Assembly: GCA_947306605.1 (NCBI GenBank)
Contig: CAMZHB010000016.1
Coordinates: forward strand, 1-13,283
Length of the DNA: 13,283 nucleotides
Direction of reading: 5' to 3'
Origin: an uncultured Prevotellaceae bacterium
GTDB lineage: Bacteria > Bacteroidota > Bacteroidia > Bacteroidales > Bacteroidaceae
Part shown: positions 1-6,227 of the stretch, one piece after another
How positions within the stretch are numbered: the stretch's first letter is position 1
Layout: every line of letters starts with the position of its first letter
Notes under the pieces: model-generated
What the model saw: the letters and a program-made list of their open reading frames with translations, nothing else
Database searches by the model: none
What the model was told of the DNA's origin: nothing
Position numbers and translations under genes: made by a program

Positions 1-206
1 CCCGCGAAGGCGTACGCCACGTGGTCAGCCTGCAGCCGTTCGGATGCATTGCCAACCACATCATCGCCCGCGGTGTGGAACGGCGTCTGCGGGCGCTCTT
101 CCCCGGGCTCAACTTCCTTACCCTCGACTTCGACAGCGGTGTGAGCGACGTCAATGTCACCAACCGGCTGCTCCTCTTTGCCAACGACCTGATTGTACAA
201 GATTAA
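1..206 (+). CDS. Acyl-CoA dehydratase activase-related protein (BadF/2-hydroxyglutaryl-CoA dehydratase type), 3' end only
   Basis: The reading frame is open from the window edge (first whole codon at position 3) to a TAA at 204-206, giving the last 67 residues of a protein. The fragment contains QPFGCIANHIIARGVE, then LNFLTLDFDSGVSDVN and a final NRLLLF stretch. I recognise this from the C-terminus of the large Bacteroidales proteins that fuse BadF/BcrA-type ATPase (activase) modules with a 2-hydroxyacyl-CoA dehydratase-like part. Such proteins usually exceed 1000 residues, so almost all of the gene lies upstream. In the family, the activase passes electrons to a dehydratase through an Fe-S cluster and ATP hydrolysis. 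The substrate of this subgroup is not known to me. The conserved Cys in PFGC may be a metal ligand, which is inference. The GTG at 21 is simply an internal Val codon. Confidence 0.72.
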   Translation, partial: REGVRHVVSLQPFGCIANHIIARGVERRLRALFPGLNFLTLDFDSGVSDVNVTNRLLLFANDLIVQD

Positions 207-230
207 AACCGGCGTCCAAGGTTTCGTTTG

Positions 231-272
231 CAAAGGTCGGACTTCAGAATTCTGAGACGCCGCTTCTAATTG
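231..272 (+). repeat. Dispersed palindromic element, copy A (left arm deleted)
   Basis: This copy reads CAAAGGTCGGACTTC, then AGAATTCTGAGACGCCGCTTCTAA-like sequence. It matches the other two copies in the window (3445-3507 and 9751-9812) in the lead sequence and in the right palindrome arm. About 21 nt are missing: the GGRCCGC linker and most of the left arm. Only the central CAGAATTCTG palindrome survives, so this copy cannot form the long hairpin. A second AAAGTCGGAC word follows at 275-284, perhaps the start of another partial copy. It lies between the upstream gene's stop and the dapB promoter. The rest of the 207-415 gap shows no gene. Confidence 0.75.
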
Positions 273-361
273 TTAAAGTCGGACCTTGTCGGAGCGAAAA
301 CCAAAATTCCGTAAGATACGCCCGCACGGCACGGCACGAAAACGAAAACTTTGTTTCTTTC

Positions 362-393
362 CTTGCTCTGCGCCCGTTTATTTGTATCTTTGC
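362..393 (+). promoter_or_regulatory. Bacteroidota-type promoter for dapB-lepB
   Basis: A -7 box TATCTTTGC (385-393) fits the Bacteroidota consensus TAnnTTTG. A CTTG at 362-365 lies 19 nt upstream, the expected spacing for the -33 TTG element. Transcription would start around 398-402, leaving a leader of about 15 nt before the dapB ATG at 416. No other good promoter is seen before lepB or its paralogue, so this one probably drives all three genes. Confidence 0.72.
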
Positions 394-415
394 ATTCGCA
401 AAAAGCATTGACAAT

Positions 416-1171
416 ATGAAGATAGCACTGATAGGCTACGGCAAAATGGGACATCTCATCGAACAGATTGCCGTGGAACGCGGCCACGACGTGGTCTGCA
501 TCATCGACATAGACAACCCCGAAGACTTTGACAGCGAAGCCTTCGGCCGCGCCGAGGTCGCCATTGAATTCACCAGTCCCACGGCCGCCTACGGCAACAT
601 CTGCCGGGCATGGGAACACGACGTGAAGGTAGTGACGGGCAGCACGGGATGGATGCAGGAACATGGCGACGAGGTGCGCCGCCGCTGCCGCGAGGAGGAC
701 AAGACGCTCTTCTGGGCCTCGAACTTCAGCCTCGGCGTCTATCTTTTCGACAAACTCAACGTGACACTGGCGCGGTTGATGAATCCCTATCCGCAGTACG
801 ACGTGCGCATGGAGGAGGTGCACCACGTGCACAAACTCGACGCTCCCTCGGGCACGGCCATCACACTGGCGGAACACCTGGCGGAACACCTGGACCGCAA
901 GCGGGGATGGGCACGCGGCACCCTGCTGAAGCCCGACGGCACAACGGAGGGGCAGACGGCAGTGCCGGACGACACAATCGCAATCGACAGCATCAGGCGC
1001 GGCGAAGTGCCGGGCATACACACCATACGCTACAACAGCCAATACGATGAAATAAGCATTACCCACGACGCCCACAACCGCGGCGGCTTCGCCCTCGGAG
1101 CCGTGCTGGCGGCCGAGTTCACACGTACCCACAAGGGACTGCTGACCATGGACGACATGATGGGCACTTAA
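416..1171 (+). CDS. dapB: 4-hydroxy-tetrahydrodipicolinate reductase
   Basis: This 251-residue cytoplasmic enzyme reduces 4-hydroxy-tetrahydrodipicolinate to tetrahydrodipicolinate with NAD(P)H, in the diaminopimelate/lysine pathway. The N-terminal Rossmann motif is GYGKMG (residues 7-12). VTGSTGW (73-79) and SNFSLGV (102-108) are the usual cofactor/domain-junction segments. The signature EEVHHVHKLDAPSGTA (133-148) carries the catalytic His pair (136-137), Lys140 and the substrate-binding SGT. Length is normal for the family. The ATG at 416 is chosen because the Rossmann strand starts there and the promoter lies at 362-393. The frame is open further upstream to 44, but those codons run through the repeat and the promoter. 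lepB follows after 18 bp. Confidence 0.97.
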   Translation: MKIALIGYGKMGHLIEQIAVERGHDVVCIIDIDNPEDFDSEAFGRAEVAIEFTSPTAAYGNICRAWEHDVKVVTGSTGWMQEHGDEVRRRCREEDKTLFWASNFSLGVYLFDKLNVTLARLMNPYPQYDVRMEEVHHVHKLDAPSGTAITLAEHLAEHLDRKRGWARGTLLKPDGTTEGQTAVPDDTIAIDSIRRGEVPGIHTIRYNSQYDEISITHDAHNRGGFALGAVLAAEFTRTHKGLLTMDDMMGT

Positions 1172-1189
1172 AAATAAAAAAGTAAAATT

Positions 1190-2662
1190 ATGAATAACGA
1201 TAATAACAACAAAGAGAAAAAGGCTCAGGCCGGTTGGGTGAAATGGGCCAAGTTCGGTTTCTGGACATTACTGCTCCTGCTCTTCCTGGCATGGAACGGC
1301 AGCTGGTGGGGACTCATCGTGGTGCCCTTCATCTACGACGCGTATATCACAAAGAAGATACCCTGGACGTGGTGGCGCAAAAGCAAGAACAAGACGGTGC
1401 GCAGCGTGATGAGCTGGGTGGACGCCATCGTGTTCGCCCTGGTGGCCGTTTACTTCGTGAACCTCTACCTGTTCCAGAACTACGTCATTCCGTCCTCGTC
1501 GCTTGAGAAAAGCTTGCTCACAGGCGACTACCTCTTCGTAAGCAAACTGAGCTACGGCCCGCGCAAGGCCATGACGCCGATCCACATGCCGCTGACAGCA
1601 CACACCATCCCCGGACTGAACGTCAAATCGTTCATCAAGTCGCCGCAATGGGCCTACCAGCGTGTGAAAGGTCTGGGAAAAGTGAAGCAAGGCGACATCG
1701 TGGTGTTCAACTATCCTTCGGGCGACACGGTAGCCCTCAACGTGCAGGACCGCGACTTCTACACCCTGTGCTACGAAATCGGGCAAGAACTCTACCCCGT
1801 CAACCGCAAAGGACTGTCCCTGTCGGACCAGCGCAAAGCCTTTGCCGCCCAATACCAGGCCGGACGACGCTACATCGAGGACAACGCGAGCCAGTTCGGC
1901 GACATTGCGGCACGACCGGTCGATATGCGTGAACACTATGTGAAGCGCTGCGTAGGCATGCCCGGCCAATGGCTGCAAATCAAGGACGGTGTGGTCTACA
2001 CCGACGGCCAGGCTGAAGAACGGCCCGAAAACGTGCAGTATAACTACGCCGTGAACCTACGCTACCCCATCCCCGACGATTTTTGCCGCGAGTATGGCAT
2101 TACAGTGGAGGACCGCGAATACGGCAACACGCTCGAGAACGGCACCATCATGCTCAGCATGCCCCTCACCGACCGTGTGAAGCAAGCCCTTGAAGCCTGC
2201 AAAGCCCGTCAGGGCTTTGTCATCTCCGTGACACCTTACCCTGCCGCTTCGGGCATCGACCTCTACCCGCACAACAAGGAAACGGGCTGGACGGCCAACG
2301 ACTACGGCCCCATATGGATTCCCCGACGCGGCACGGCGCTCCACCTGACGCTCGACAATCTGCCCCTCTACGAACGCGCCATCAGCGTCTACGAGGGCAA
2401 CGACCTGCAGGTGCGCGACGGAAAGATCTATGTCAACGGCAAACTGACCGACTACTACACTTTTCAATTGGACTACTACTGGATGATGGGCGACAACCGC
2501 GACCGCTCGGCCGACTCGCGCTTCTGGGGTTTCGTGCCCGAGGACCATGTGGTGGGCAAGCCTATTCTCGTGTGGCTTTCGCTCGACAAAGACTACGGTT
2601 GGACCGACGGCAAAGTGCGCTGGAACCGCATCTTCCGTTTGGTGGACAATCTGAAAAAATAA
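1190..2662 (+). CDS. lepB: Signal peptidase I (S26 family), long Bacteroidales form
   Basis: This 490-residue membrane protease removes signal peptides from secreted preproteins outside the cytoplasmic membrane. Hydrophobic segments lie at about 21-50 and 78-98. Box B is IPSSSLEKSL (100-109), with Ser104 as the predicted nucleophile (the E. coli S90 equivalent). GDYLFVSK (112-119) is box C. HYVKRCVGMPG (249-259) carries the general-base Lys252 (E. coli K145 equivalent). GDNRDRSADSRFWGFVP (434-450) is box E. The protein is much longer than E. coli LepB (324 residues). Extra sequence lies between boxes C and D and especially between D and E (about 270-430), as in other Bacteroidales homologues. 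The leader is A-rich, with no Shine-Dalgarno site. The second S26 gene starts 13 bp downstream. Confidence 0.95.
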   Translation: MNNDNNNKEKKAQAGWVKWAKFGFWTLLLLLFLAWNGSWWGLIVVPFIYDAYITKKIPWTWWRKSKNKTVRSVMSWVDAIVFALVAVYFVNLYLFQNYVIPSSSLEKSLLTGDYLFVSKLSYGPRKAMTPIHMPLTAHTIPGLNVKSFIKSPQWAYQRVKGLGKVKQGDIVVFNYPSGDTVALNVQDRDFYTLCYEIGQELYPVNRKGLSLSDQRKAFAAQYQAGRRYIEDNASQFGDIAARPVDMREHYVKRCVGMPGQWLQIKDGVVYTDGQAEERPENVQYNYAVNLRYPIPDDFCREYGITVEDREYGNTLENGTIMLSMPLTDRVKQALEACKARQGFVISVTPYPAASGIDLYPHNKETGWTANDYGPIWIPRRGTALHLTLDNLPLYERAISVYEGNDLQVRDGKIYVNGKLTDYYTFQLDYYWMMGDNRDRSADSRFWGFVPEDHVVGKPILVWLSLDKDYGWTDGKVRWNRIFRLVDNLKK

Positions 2663-2675
2663 ACGTGTTCCCCTT

Positions 2676-3389
2676 TTGAAGAACTGGCTTAAAATAGTCA
2701 TTGCTCTGCTTTCCATGGGCCTGCTGGCCTGGTTGGTATGGACGTTCGTGGCGTTCCAGGTGGTCATCACCGGCAACGACAAGGAGCCCGAATTGCGCCG
2801 TGGCGACCATGTGCTTGTAGGCCGTTGGAGCTATGGCCTGCGGTGGCCGTTCGAGCGTCTGTTCGGGTACCACCGCAGCGGCGCACGACGCCCGGCGACC
2901 GGCGACTTCATGCTGTTCAACGACCCGTCCGATTCCACCACATCCGTCATCAGCGGCCGTGCGCTCTGCGTGGGCCAGTGCATGGCGTTGCCGGGCGACA
3001 CCGTGTGGCTGGAATGGCACAGTCCCGACGACCCGTCAGCCGTCAACCCCCGCCGCTATCCTTTCGTGGTACCCGGCAAGGGACAGCGCGTGAACGTACA
3101 GCCGTGGAACGCGGCTTTGCTGGCCAACACGCTGCGTGTCCACGAGGGCAGGGACTACTTCTGGGATGGCCGCCACCTGCGCACCAAAGCGGGCGAAAAA
3201 GTCGTTCAACTGGCTTTCCGTCAGGATTATGTCTGGGCCGAAGCCCGCGGGATGAGCGGCGTTTACGACTCACGGGTTTACGGCTTCGTTCCGTTGTCCC
3301 ACCTCATCGGCCGACTGATTTGCATCACCTATGGTTCACCCTTCAGCAGCGACCGCGTGCTGATACCTGTAGAACCGTTTGAACAATAA
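2676..3389 (+). CDS. S26-family signal peptidase paralogue lacking both catalytic residues
   Basis: This is a 237-residue protein with one N-terminal membrane segment (about 5-29). It aligns along its length with the upstream LepB: GDHVLVGRWSYG (43-54) to box C, GDFMLFNDP (76-84) to the GDIVVFNYP region, ALPGD (104-108) to box D, and YDSRVYGFVP (197-206) to box E. The nucleophile Ser is replaced by Asp35 (in ITGNDKEPEL), and the general-base Lys is replaced by Gly100 (in CVGQCMALPG). I infer that it is not an active Ser/Lys peptidase and may assist or regulate the neighbouring LepB in the membrane. The start is the TTG at 2676, 13 bp after lepB, because it gives a complete membrane anchor with Lys residues ahead of it. 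The only nearby ATG (2715) would cut into the hydrophobic segment. Confidence 0.85.
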   Translation: MKNWLKIVIALLSMGLLAWLVWTFVAFQVVITGNDKEPELRRGDHVLVGRWSYGLRWPFERLFGYHRSGARRPATGDFMLFNDPSDSTTSVISGRALCVGQCMALPGDTVWLEWHSPDDPSAVNPRRYPFVVPGKGQRVNVQPWNAALLANTLRVHEGRDYFWDGRHLRTKAGEKVVQLAFRQDYVWAEARGMSGVYDSRVYGFVPLSHLIGRLICITYGSPFSSDRVLIPVEPFEQ

Positions 3390-3444
3390 ATCATATAACT
3401 CCGACGACATCTGCAACTGATTTCAACAGGTGTCCACTATGGGA

Positions 3445-3507
3445 AATTAGAAACGGCGTTTCAAAATTTTGAGACGCCGTTTCTGCGGCCCGAAGTCCGA
3501 CCTTTGT
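3445..3507 (-). repeat. Dispersed palindromic element, copy B (intact, inverted)
   Basis: Two 18-nt arms abut: AGAAACGGCGTTTCAAAA (3449-3466) and TTTTGAGACGCCGTTTCT (3467-3484). They pair throughout, with one G-U. Read on the minus strand, the palindrome is preceded by CAAAGGTCGGACTTCGG plus GCCGC (3485-3507), the same lead as in copies A and C. It sits in the gap between the convergent lepB paralogue and glsB-type gene. It could fold as a hairpin in either transcript, but no T-run follows, so terminator function is not shown. Confidence 0.85.
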
Positions 3508-3521
3508 GCACCCCCGGAGCT

Positions 3522-3562
3522 ATAAAAACAACGGCACTCCCCGCCGTCGGTGGGGAGTGCCG
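3522..3562 (-). terminator. Rho-independent terminator of the minus-strand operon
   Basis: A perfect 11-bp GC-rich stem is formed by CGGCACTCCCC (3532-3542) and GGGGAGTGCCG (3552-3562) with a 9-nt loop. On the minus strand it is followed directly by TTGTTTTTAT, giving a U-rich tail. It lies 29 bp beyond the stop codon of the small membrane-protein gene and would end the operon that begins with the GH89 gene. Confidence 0.9.
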
Positions 3563-3590
3563 CATCGGGAATTGCAAACACCTGAAATTA

Positions 3591-3833
3591 TTACTTTTTG
3601 AAGCGGCTGGCAATCCAGAGGATGACCACGGCACCGATGATGGCCGTGCCGAGCTGACCGATGAGGCCGCCCCATTCAATGTTGAGGAGTTTGAAGAGCC
3701 AACCGCCCACAAGGCCTCCGAAGATACCGAGCAGAAGATTGAACACGCAGCCGAAGCCGCCGCCACGCATCAACTTACCGGCAGCGAAACCGGCGAGGAT
3801 GCCAATGATAATTGAACCAATGATTCCTTCCAT
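3591..3833 (-). CDS. GlsB/YeaQ/YmgE-family (transglycosylase-associated) small membrane protein
   Basis: This is an 80-residue, Gly-rich, strongly hydrophobic protein with three predicted membrane segments: about 3-20, 27-47 and 55-75, ending in Arg-Phe-Lys-Lys. The pattern IIIGILAGFAAGKLMRG, a second Gly-rich helix and a final IIGAVVILWIASRF is the usual layout of the Transgly_assoc/GlsB family. Homologues are often linked to stress responses, but no biochemical activity is firmly established. It is the last gene of the minus-strand run, 49 bp after the exonuclease gene, and is followed by a strong terminator. The larger gap and the repeated AACCCCTAAA words ahead of it leave room for separate control, though I see no TAnnTTTG box there. 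Confidence 0.9.
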   Translation of the reverse strand: MEGIIGSIIIGILAGFAAGKLMRGGGFGCVFNLLLGIFGGLVGGWLFKLLNIEWGGLIGQLGTAIIGAVVILWIASRFKK

Positions 3834-3843
3834 GCGATTTGAG

Positions 3844-3874
3844 TTTAGGGGTTAGAAGTTTGAATTTAGGGGTT
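3844..3874 (-). repeat. Tandem 10-bp direct repeat in the exonuclease-glsB gap
   Basis: On the minus strand, AACCCCTAAA occurs twice (3874-3865 and 3853-3844) with a 21-nt period, close to two helical turns. Both copies lie immediately upstream of the small membrane-protein ATG at 3833. From memory, CCCCTAAA-type words recur between genes in Bacteroidales genomes, so this could be part of a common intergenic repeat and not a specific operator. Confidence 0.5.
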
Positions 3875-3882
3875 TTATTCTA

Positions 3883-4452
3883 TCATTCGTTACCAACAAT
3901 TTTTTGATAAATGGCCCGTGTGAGGGCAATGTCATAGTCGGCGCTGTGGAGGTCGGCAGCATCCACATCGATGCCCATGCGCGCGGCCACGGTGGCGAGT
4001 TTGAAGTTCTCCATGGCTGGGCGCTCCTTGAGCAGGTACTGGGTGGCGAGGACCATGACGTCAATGCTGTTTGGCCAGAACCAGGAGCCGAAGTATTCGT
4101 CGCCGTTCTGGCGGAAGAAACCACGCAGAAACTGGTTGTCGAAGGAGACGTTGTTGTAACCGACAAGGAAGAACTTGTCCTGCCGGTCGTAGCGGTCCAC
4201 ATATTTGGCAAGCATCTCGACAAACTGGTTGTATATTTCCTCCATCGGCGGATAGGCCATGATTTGTTCCTTGGTGACACCGGCCACTTCGAGAGCTGCG
4301 GGCTCTATCGAGGCAAGCGGATTGGGCCGCACGTGGTAGTCGAACGTTTCTTTCGTTTCACCGTCAACGACAATCTCCCCGCTGATCTGGTGTATGCCGT
4401 GGCGCGCGGGGTTGGTGCCGGTTGTTTCGAGGTCGTAGAAGAAGAGTTTCAT
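3883..4452 (-). CDS. DEDDh 3'-5' exonuclease (DnaQ-like)
   Basis: This 189-residue protein has a complete exonuclease active site: FYDLETTG with Asp7 and Glu9 (Exo I), GYNNVSFDNQFL with Asp105 (Exo II), and HSADYDIALT with His169 and Asp174 (Exo III, the H-x4-D spacing of the DEDDh class). The family uses two metal ions to remove nucleotides from 3' ends of DNA or RNA. The fold covers the whole protein, with no polymerase, helicase or BRCT module attached. It could serve as a proofreading-type epsilon subunit, an RNase T-like enzyme or a stand-alone repair exonuclease, and the sequence does not decide between these. The ATG at 4452 begins directly at the first strand. nadA ends 12 bp upstream. 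Confidence 0.9.
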   Translation of the reverse strand: MKLFFYDLETTGTNPARHGIHQISGEIVVDGETKETFDYHVRPNPLASIEPAALEVAGVTKEQIMAYPPMEEIYNQFVEMLAKYVDRYDRQDKFFLVGYNNVSFDNQFLRGFFRQNGDEYFGSWFWPNSIDVMVLATQYLLKERPAMENFKLATVAARMGIDVDAADLHSADYDIALTRAIYQKIVGNE

Positions 4453-4464
4453 GTCTTTACAGGG

Positions 4465-5472
4465 TTATATACCTAATTTCTCTGATATTTCGAGCATACG
4501 GTCGATGGGGCGCACGGCCTTGCGTGCCACGGCGGCAGGCACTTTCACTTCGGGCCACTCGTAGCGCAGGGTGTTGTAGAGCTTCTCCAGCGTGTTGAGC
4601 CGCATGTAAGCACATTCGTTACACATGCAGGTCTTGTCGTTCGACTCGGGATCTACGGGCGGCACGGGGTAGAAACACTTCGCAGGGCTGAGGCGCTCCA
4701 TCTCGAAGAGGATGCCGCTTTCGGTGGCCACGATGAATTCCTCACAGTCACTCTCGTGGGTGAAGCGGAGCAGGGCGGCGGTGCTGCCGACAACATCGGC
4801 GAGTTTCACCACGGGGCCCTTGCATTCGGGATGGGCGAGCACTTTGGCCTGCGGGTGCTGCCGCTTGAGCTCCATGATTTTTTCCACGGAGAAACGCTCG
4901 TGGACGTGGCAGGCACCGTTCCAAAGCACCATGCAGCGGCCGGTAAGCTGATTGATATACTCACCGAGGTTGCGGTCGGGGCCGAAGATGATTTTCTCGT
5001 CCTTTGGCAGACTCTCCACGATTTGTCGGGCATTGGAAGAGGTGACCACCACATCGGTGACAGCCTTGACGGCTGCCGAGGTGTTGACGTAAGAGATGAC
5101 CGTGTGGTCGGGGCGCGCTTTGCAGAAGGCGGCGAACTCGTCGGCGGGACAACTCTCGGCGAGAGAGCACGAGGCGTTGAGGTCGGGGATGAGTACTTTC
5201 TTCTGCGGGCAGAGCACCTTGTTGGTCTCGCCCATGAAGTGAACGCCGCACATGACGATGATGTCGGCATCGGTCTGTGCCGCCTTGCGGGCCAAAGCCA
5301 GACTGTCGCCGATGAAGTCGGCCACTTCCTGCAGCGGTTTGTCTGTGTAGTAGTGAGCCAGGATGACCGCGTTCTTCTCGCGGGCCATGCGGCGTATTTC
5401 TGCTTTCAGGTCAATGCCTGCAGGCACGGGTTCGTCCACGTAGCCCTTTTCTTTCCATTTGGTCTTTACCAT
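4465..5472 (-). CDS. nadA: Quinolinate synthase
   Basis: This 335-residue cytoplasmic [4Fe-4S] enzyme condenses iminoaspartate with dihydroxyacetone phosphate to quinolinate in de novo NAD synthesis. Diagnostic segments are AHYYTDKPLQEVADFIGDS (39-57), CGVHFMGETNKVLCP (75-89), DLNASCSLAESCP (97-109), YVNTSAAVKA (128-137), TSSNA (144-148), WNGACHVHERF (184-194) and CMCNEC (282-287). Cluster ligands are expected to be Cys102, Cys188 and one Cys of the last group, judged from E. coli spacing. The frame stays open 42 codons further upstream, but these lie inside the preceding lipoprotein gene. The ATG at 5472 overlaps that gene's TAA by 7 nt (ATGGTAA), which suggests translational coupling. nadB and nadC are not in the window. 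Confidence 0.96.
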   Translation of the reverse strand: MVKTKWKEKGYVDEPVPAGIDLKAEIRRMAREKNAVILAHYYTDKPLQEVADFIGDSLALARKAAQTDADIIVMCGVHFMGETNKVLCPQKKVLIPDLNASCSLAESCPADEFAAFCKARPDHTVISYVNTSAAVKAVTDVVVTSSNARQIVESLPKDEKIIFGPDRNLGEYINQLTGRCMVLWNGACHVHERFSVEKIMELKRQHPQAKVLAHPECKGPVVKLADVVGSTAALLRFTHESDCEEFIVATESGILFEMERLSPAKCFYPVPPVDPESNDKTCMCNECAYMRLNTLEKLYNTLRYEWPEVKVPAAVARKAVRPIDRMLEISEKLGI

Positions 5473-6212
5473 GAGGGTGTATCTTCTGTTAATAGCACAT
5501 CGCGGCTGATGACGGTGTTCATGTTCCGACCGCTGCCATAGGCCAGGATGAGCGTGAAACGTGAGTTCTTGAGTAATGTGATGTCGTGACGTTTCCACGG
5601 GTAGTTGACAAGGGCATTATAGAGTTCCTCAAATAACTCGGTGGCATCTTCCCTTGAGGCACGGAAAACGTCGTCAATCGTTGCCTTTTTATAGCCGTTG
5701 CGGTCGTAGGGATGGTTGTACTGGTCCAGTAATTCTTTGATGCGGTTGAGCGCCAAAATATTGTTGGACAAACTTGAGGACTGGTTGGCCATCACGAAGT
5801 GATAGTACATCTCGGGGAACGTGATGTGCTGCCGGTTGATGACGATGTTACCTTCGGGCCTGTTGCTGACAAGGAGCAGCGTGATGAAAATGGATGTCTC
5901 GGCCGAGATGTCAATCTCAGTGTCAGCCCAGTTGAAGAGAAGGATCTCGTTGCAGACTTTGCGCCACAAGGCGGTGGCTTCCTCCTGACTGGCATCGATG
6001 TAGCCGTCCTTTGTCCGGTATTTGTCCAACATGGCTTCAATGGCTTCGGAGAGCCGCGCGTTGTTTTCGTAGTTATATGTAGGTGATGTAACCTGGAGGA
6101 GGTAGCGGTTCACAGGCACCTCATCCTTGTCATTGCTACACGCACCGAGGGTCATAGCCACGAACACGACTATGGCCAGGCTACAATGGTGGAGAAGTCG
6201 TCTTGTTCTCAT
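5466..6212 (-). CDS. Predicted outer-membrane/surface lipoprotein with an internal duplication, unknown function
   Basis: I do not recognise a named family for this 248-residue protein. It begins with a basic stretch and a hydrophobic signal ending in LGAC (22-25), a lipobox with Cys25 as the lipidated residue. The next residues, SNDKDE, are acid-rich and resemble the lipoprotein export signal that sends Bacteroidota lipoproteins to the cell surface (inference). The mature part appears to hold two related units, about 57-134 and 157-241. Shared pattern: L-D-(K/Q)-Y, then A-S-x-E-(E/D)-A-T-x-L-(W/F), an N seven residues on, then W, alternating hydrophobics and a final (N/S)-R-(Q/D). The gene starts 15 bp after the GH89 gene and overlaps nadA by 7 nt, so it is co-transcribed with both. 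Confidence 0.83.
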   Translation of the reverse strand: MRTRRLLHHCSLAIVVFVAMTLGACSNDKDEVPVNRYLLQVTSPTYNYENNARLSEAIEAMLDKYRTKDGYIDASQEEATALWRKVCNEILLFNWADTEIDISAETSIFITLLLVSNRPEGNIVINRQHITFPEMYYHFVMANQSSSLSNNILALNRIKELLDQYNHPYDRNGYKKATIDDVFRASREDATELFEELYNALVNYPWKRHDITLLKNSRFTLILAYGSGRNMNTVISRDVLLTEDTPSW

Positions 6213-6227
6213 GGTTGTTTCTTTTTA

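Noticed and set aside
44..415. Extended N-terminus for DapB (open frame back to 44)
   Set aside because: The extra 124 codons overlap the upstream gene's end, the repeat and the promoter. The Rossmann motif begins right after the ATG at 416.
3449..3484. Copy B palindrome as a classical terminator for the lepB paralogue
   Set aside because: The stem is strong, but no T-run follows on the plus strand, and its sequence belongs to the dispersed element. A terminator role is possible but unsupported.
3504..3855. Plus-strand ORFs across the small membrane-protein gene
   Set aside because: They are shadows. The minus-strand product is a clear three-helix GlsB/YeaQ-type protein followed by a terminator.
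5473..5598. Longer N-terminus for NadA
   Set aside because: The 42 extra codons lie in the lipoprotein gene in another frame. The ATG at 5472 gives the family's usual length.
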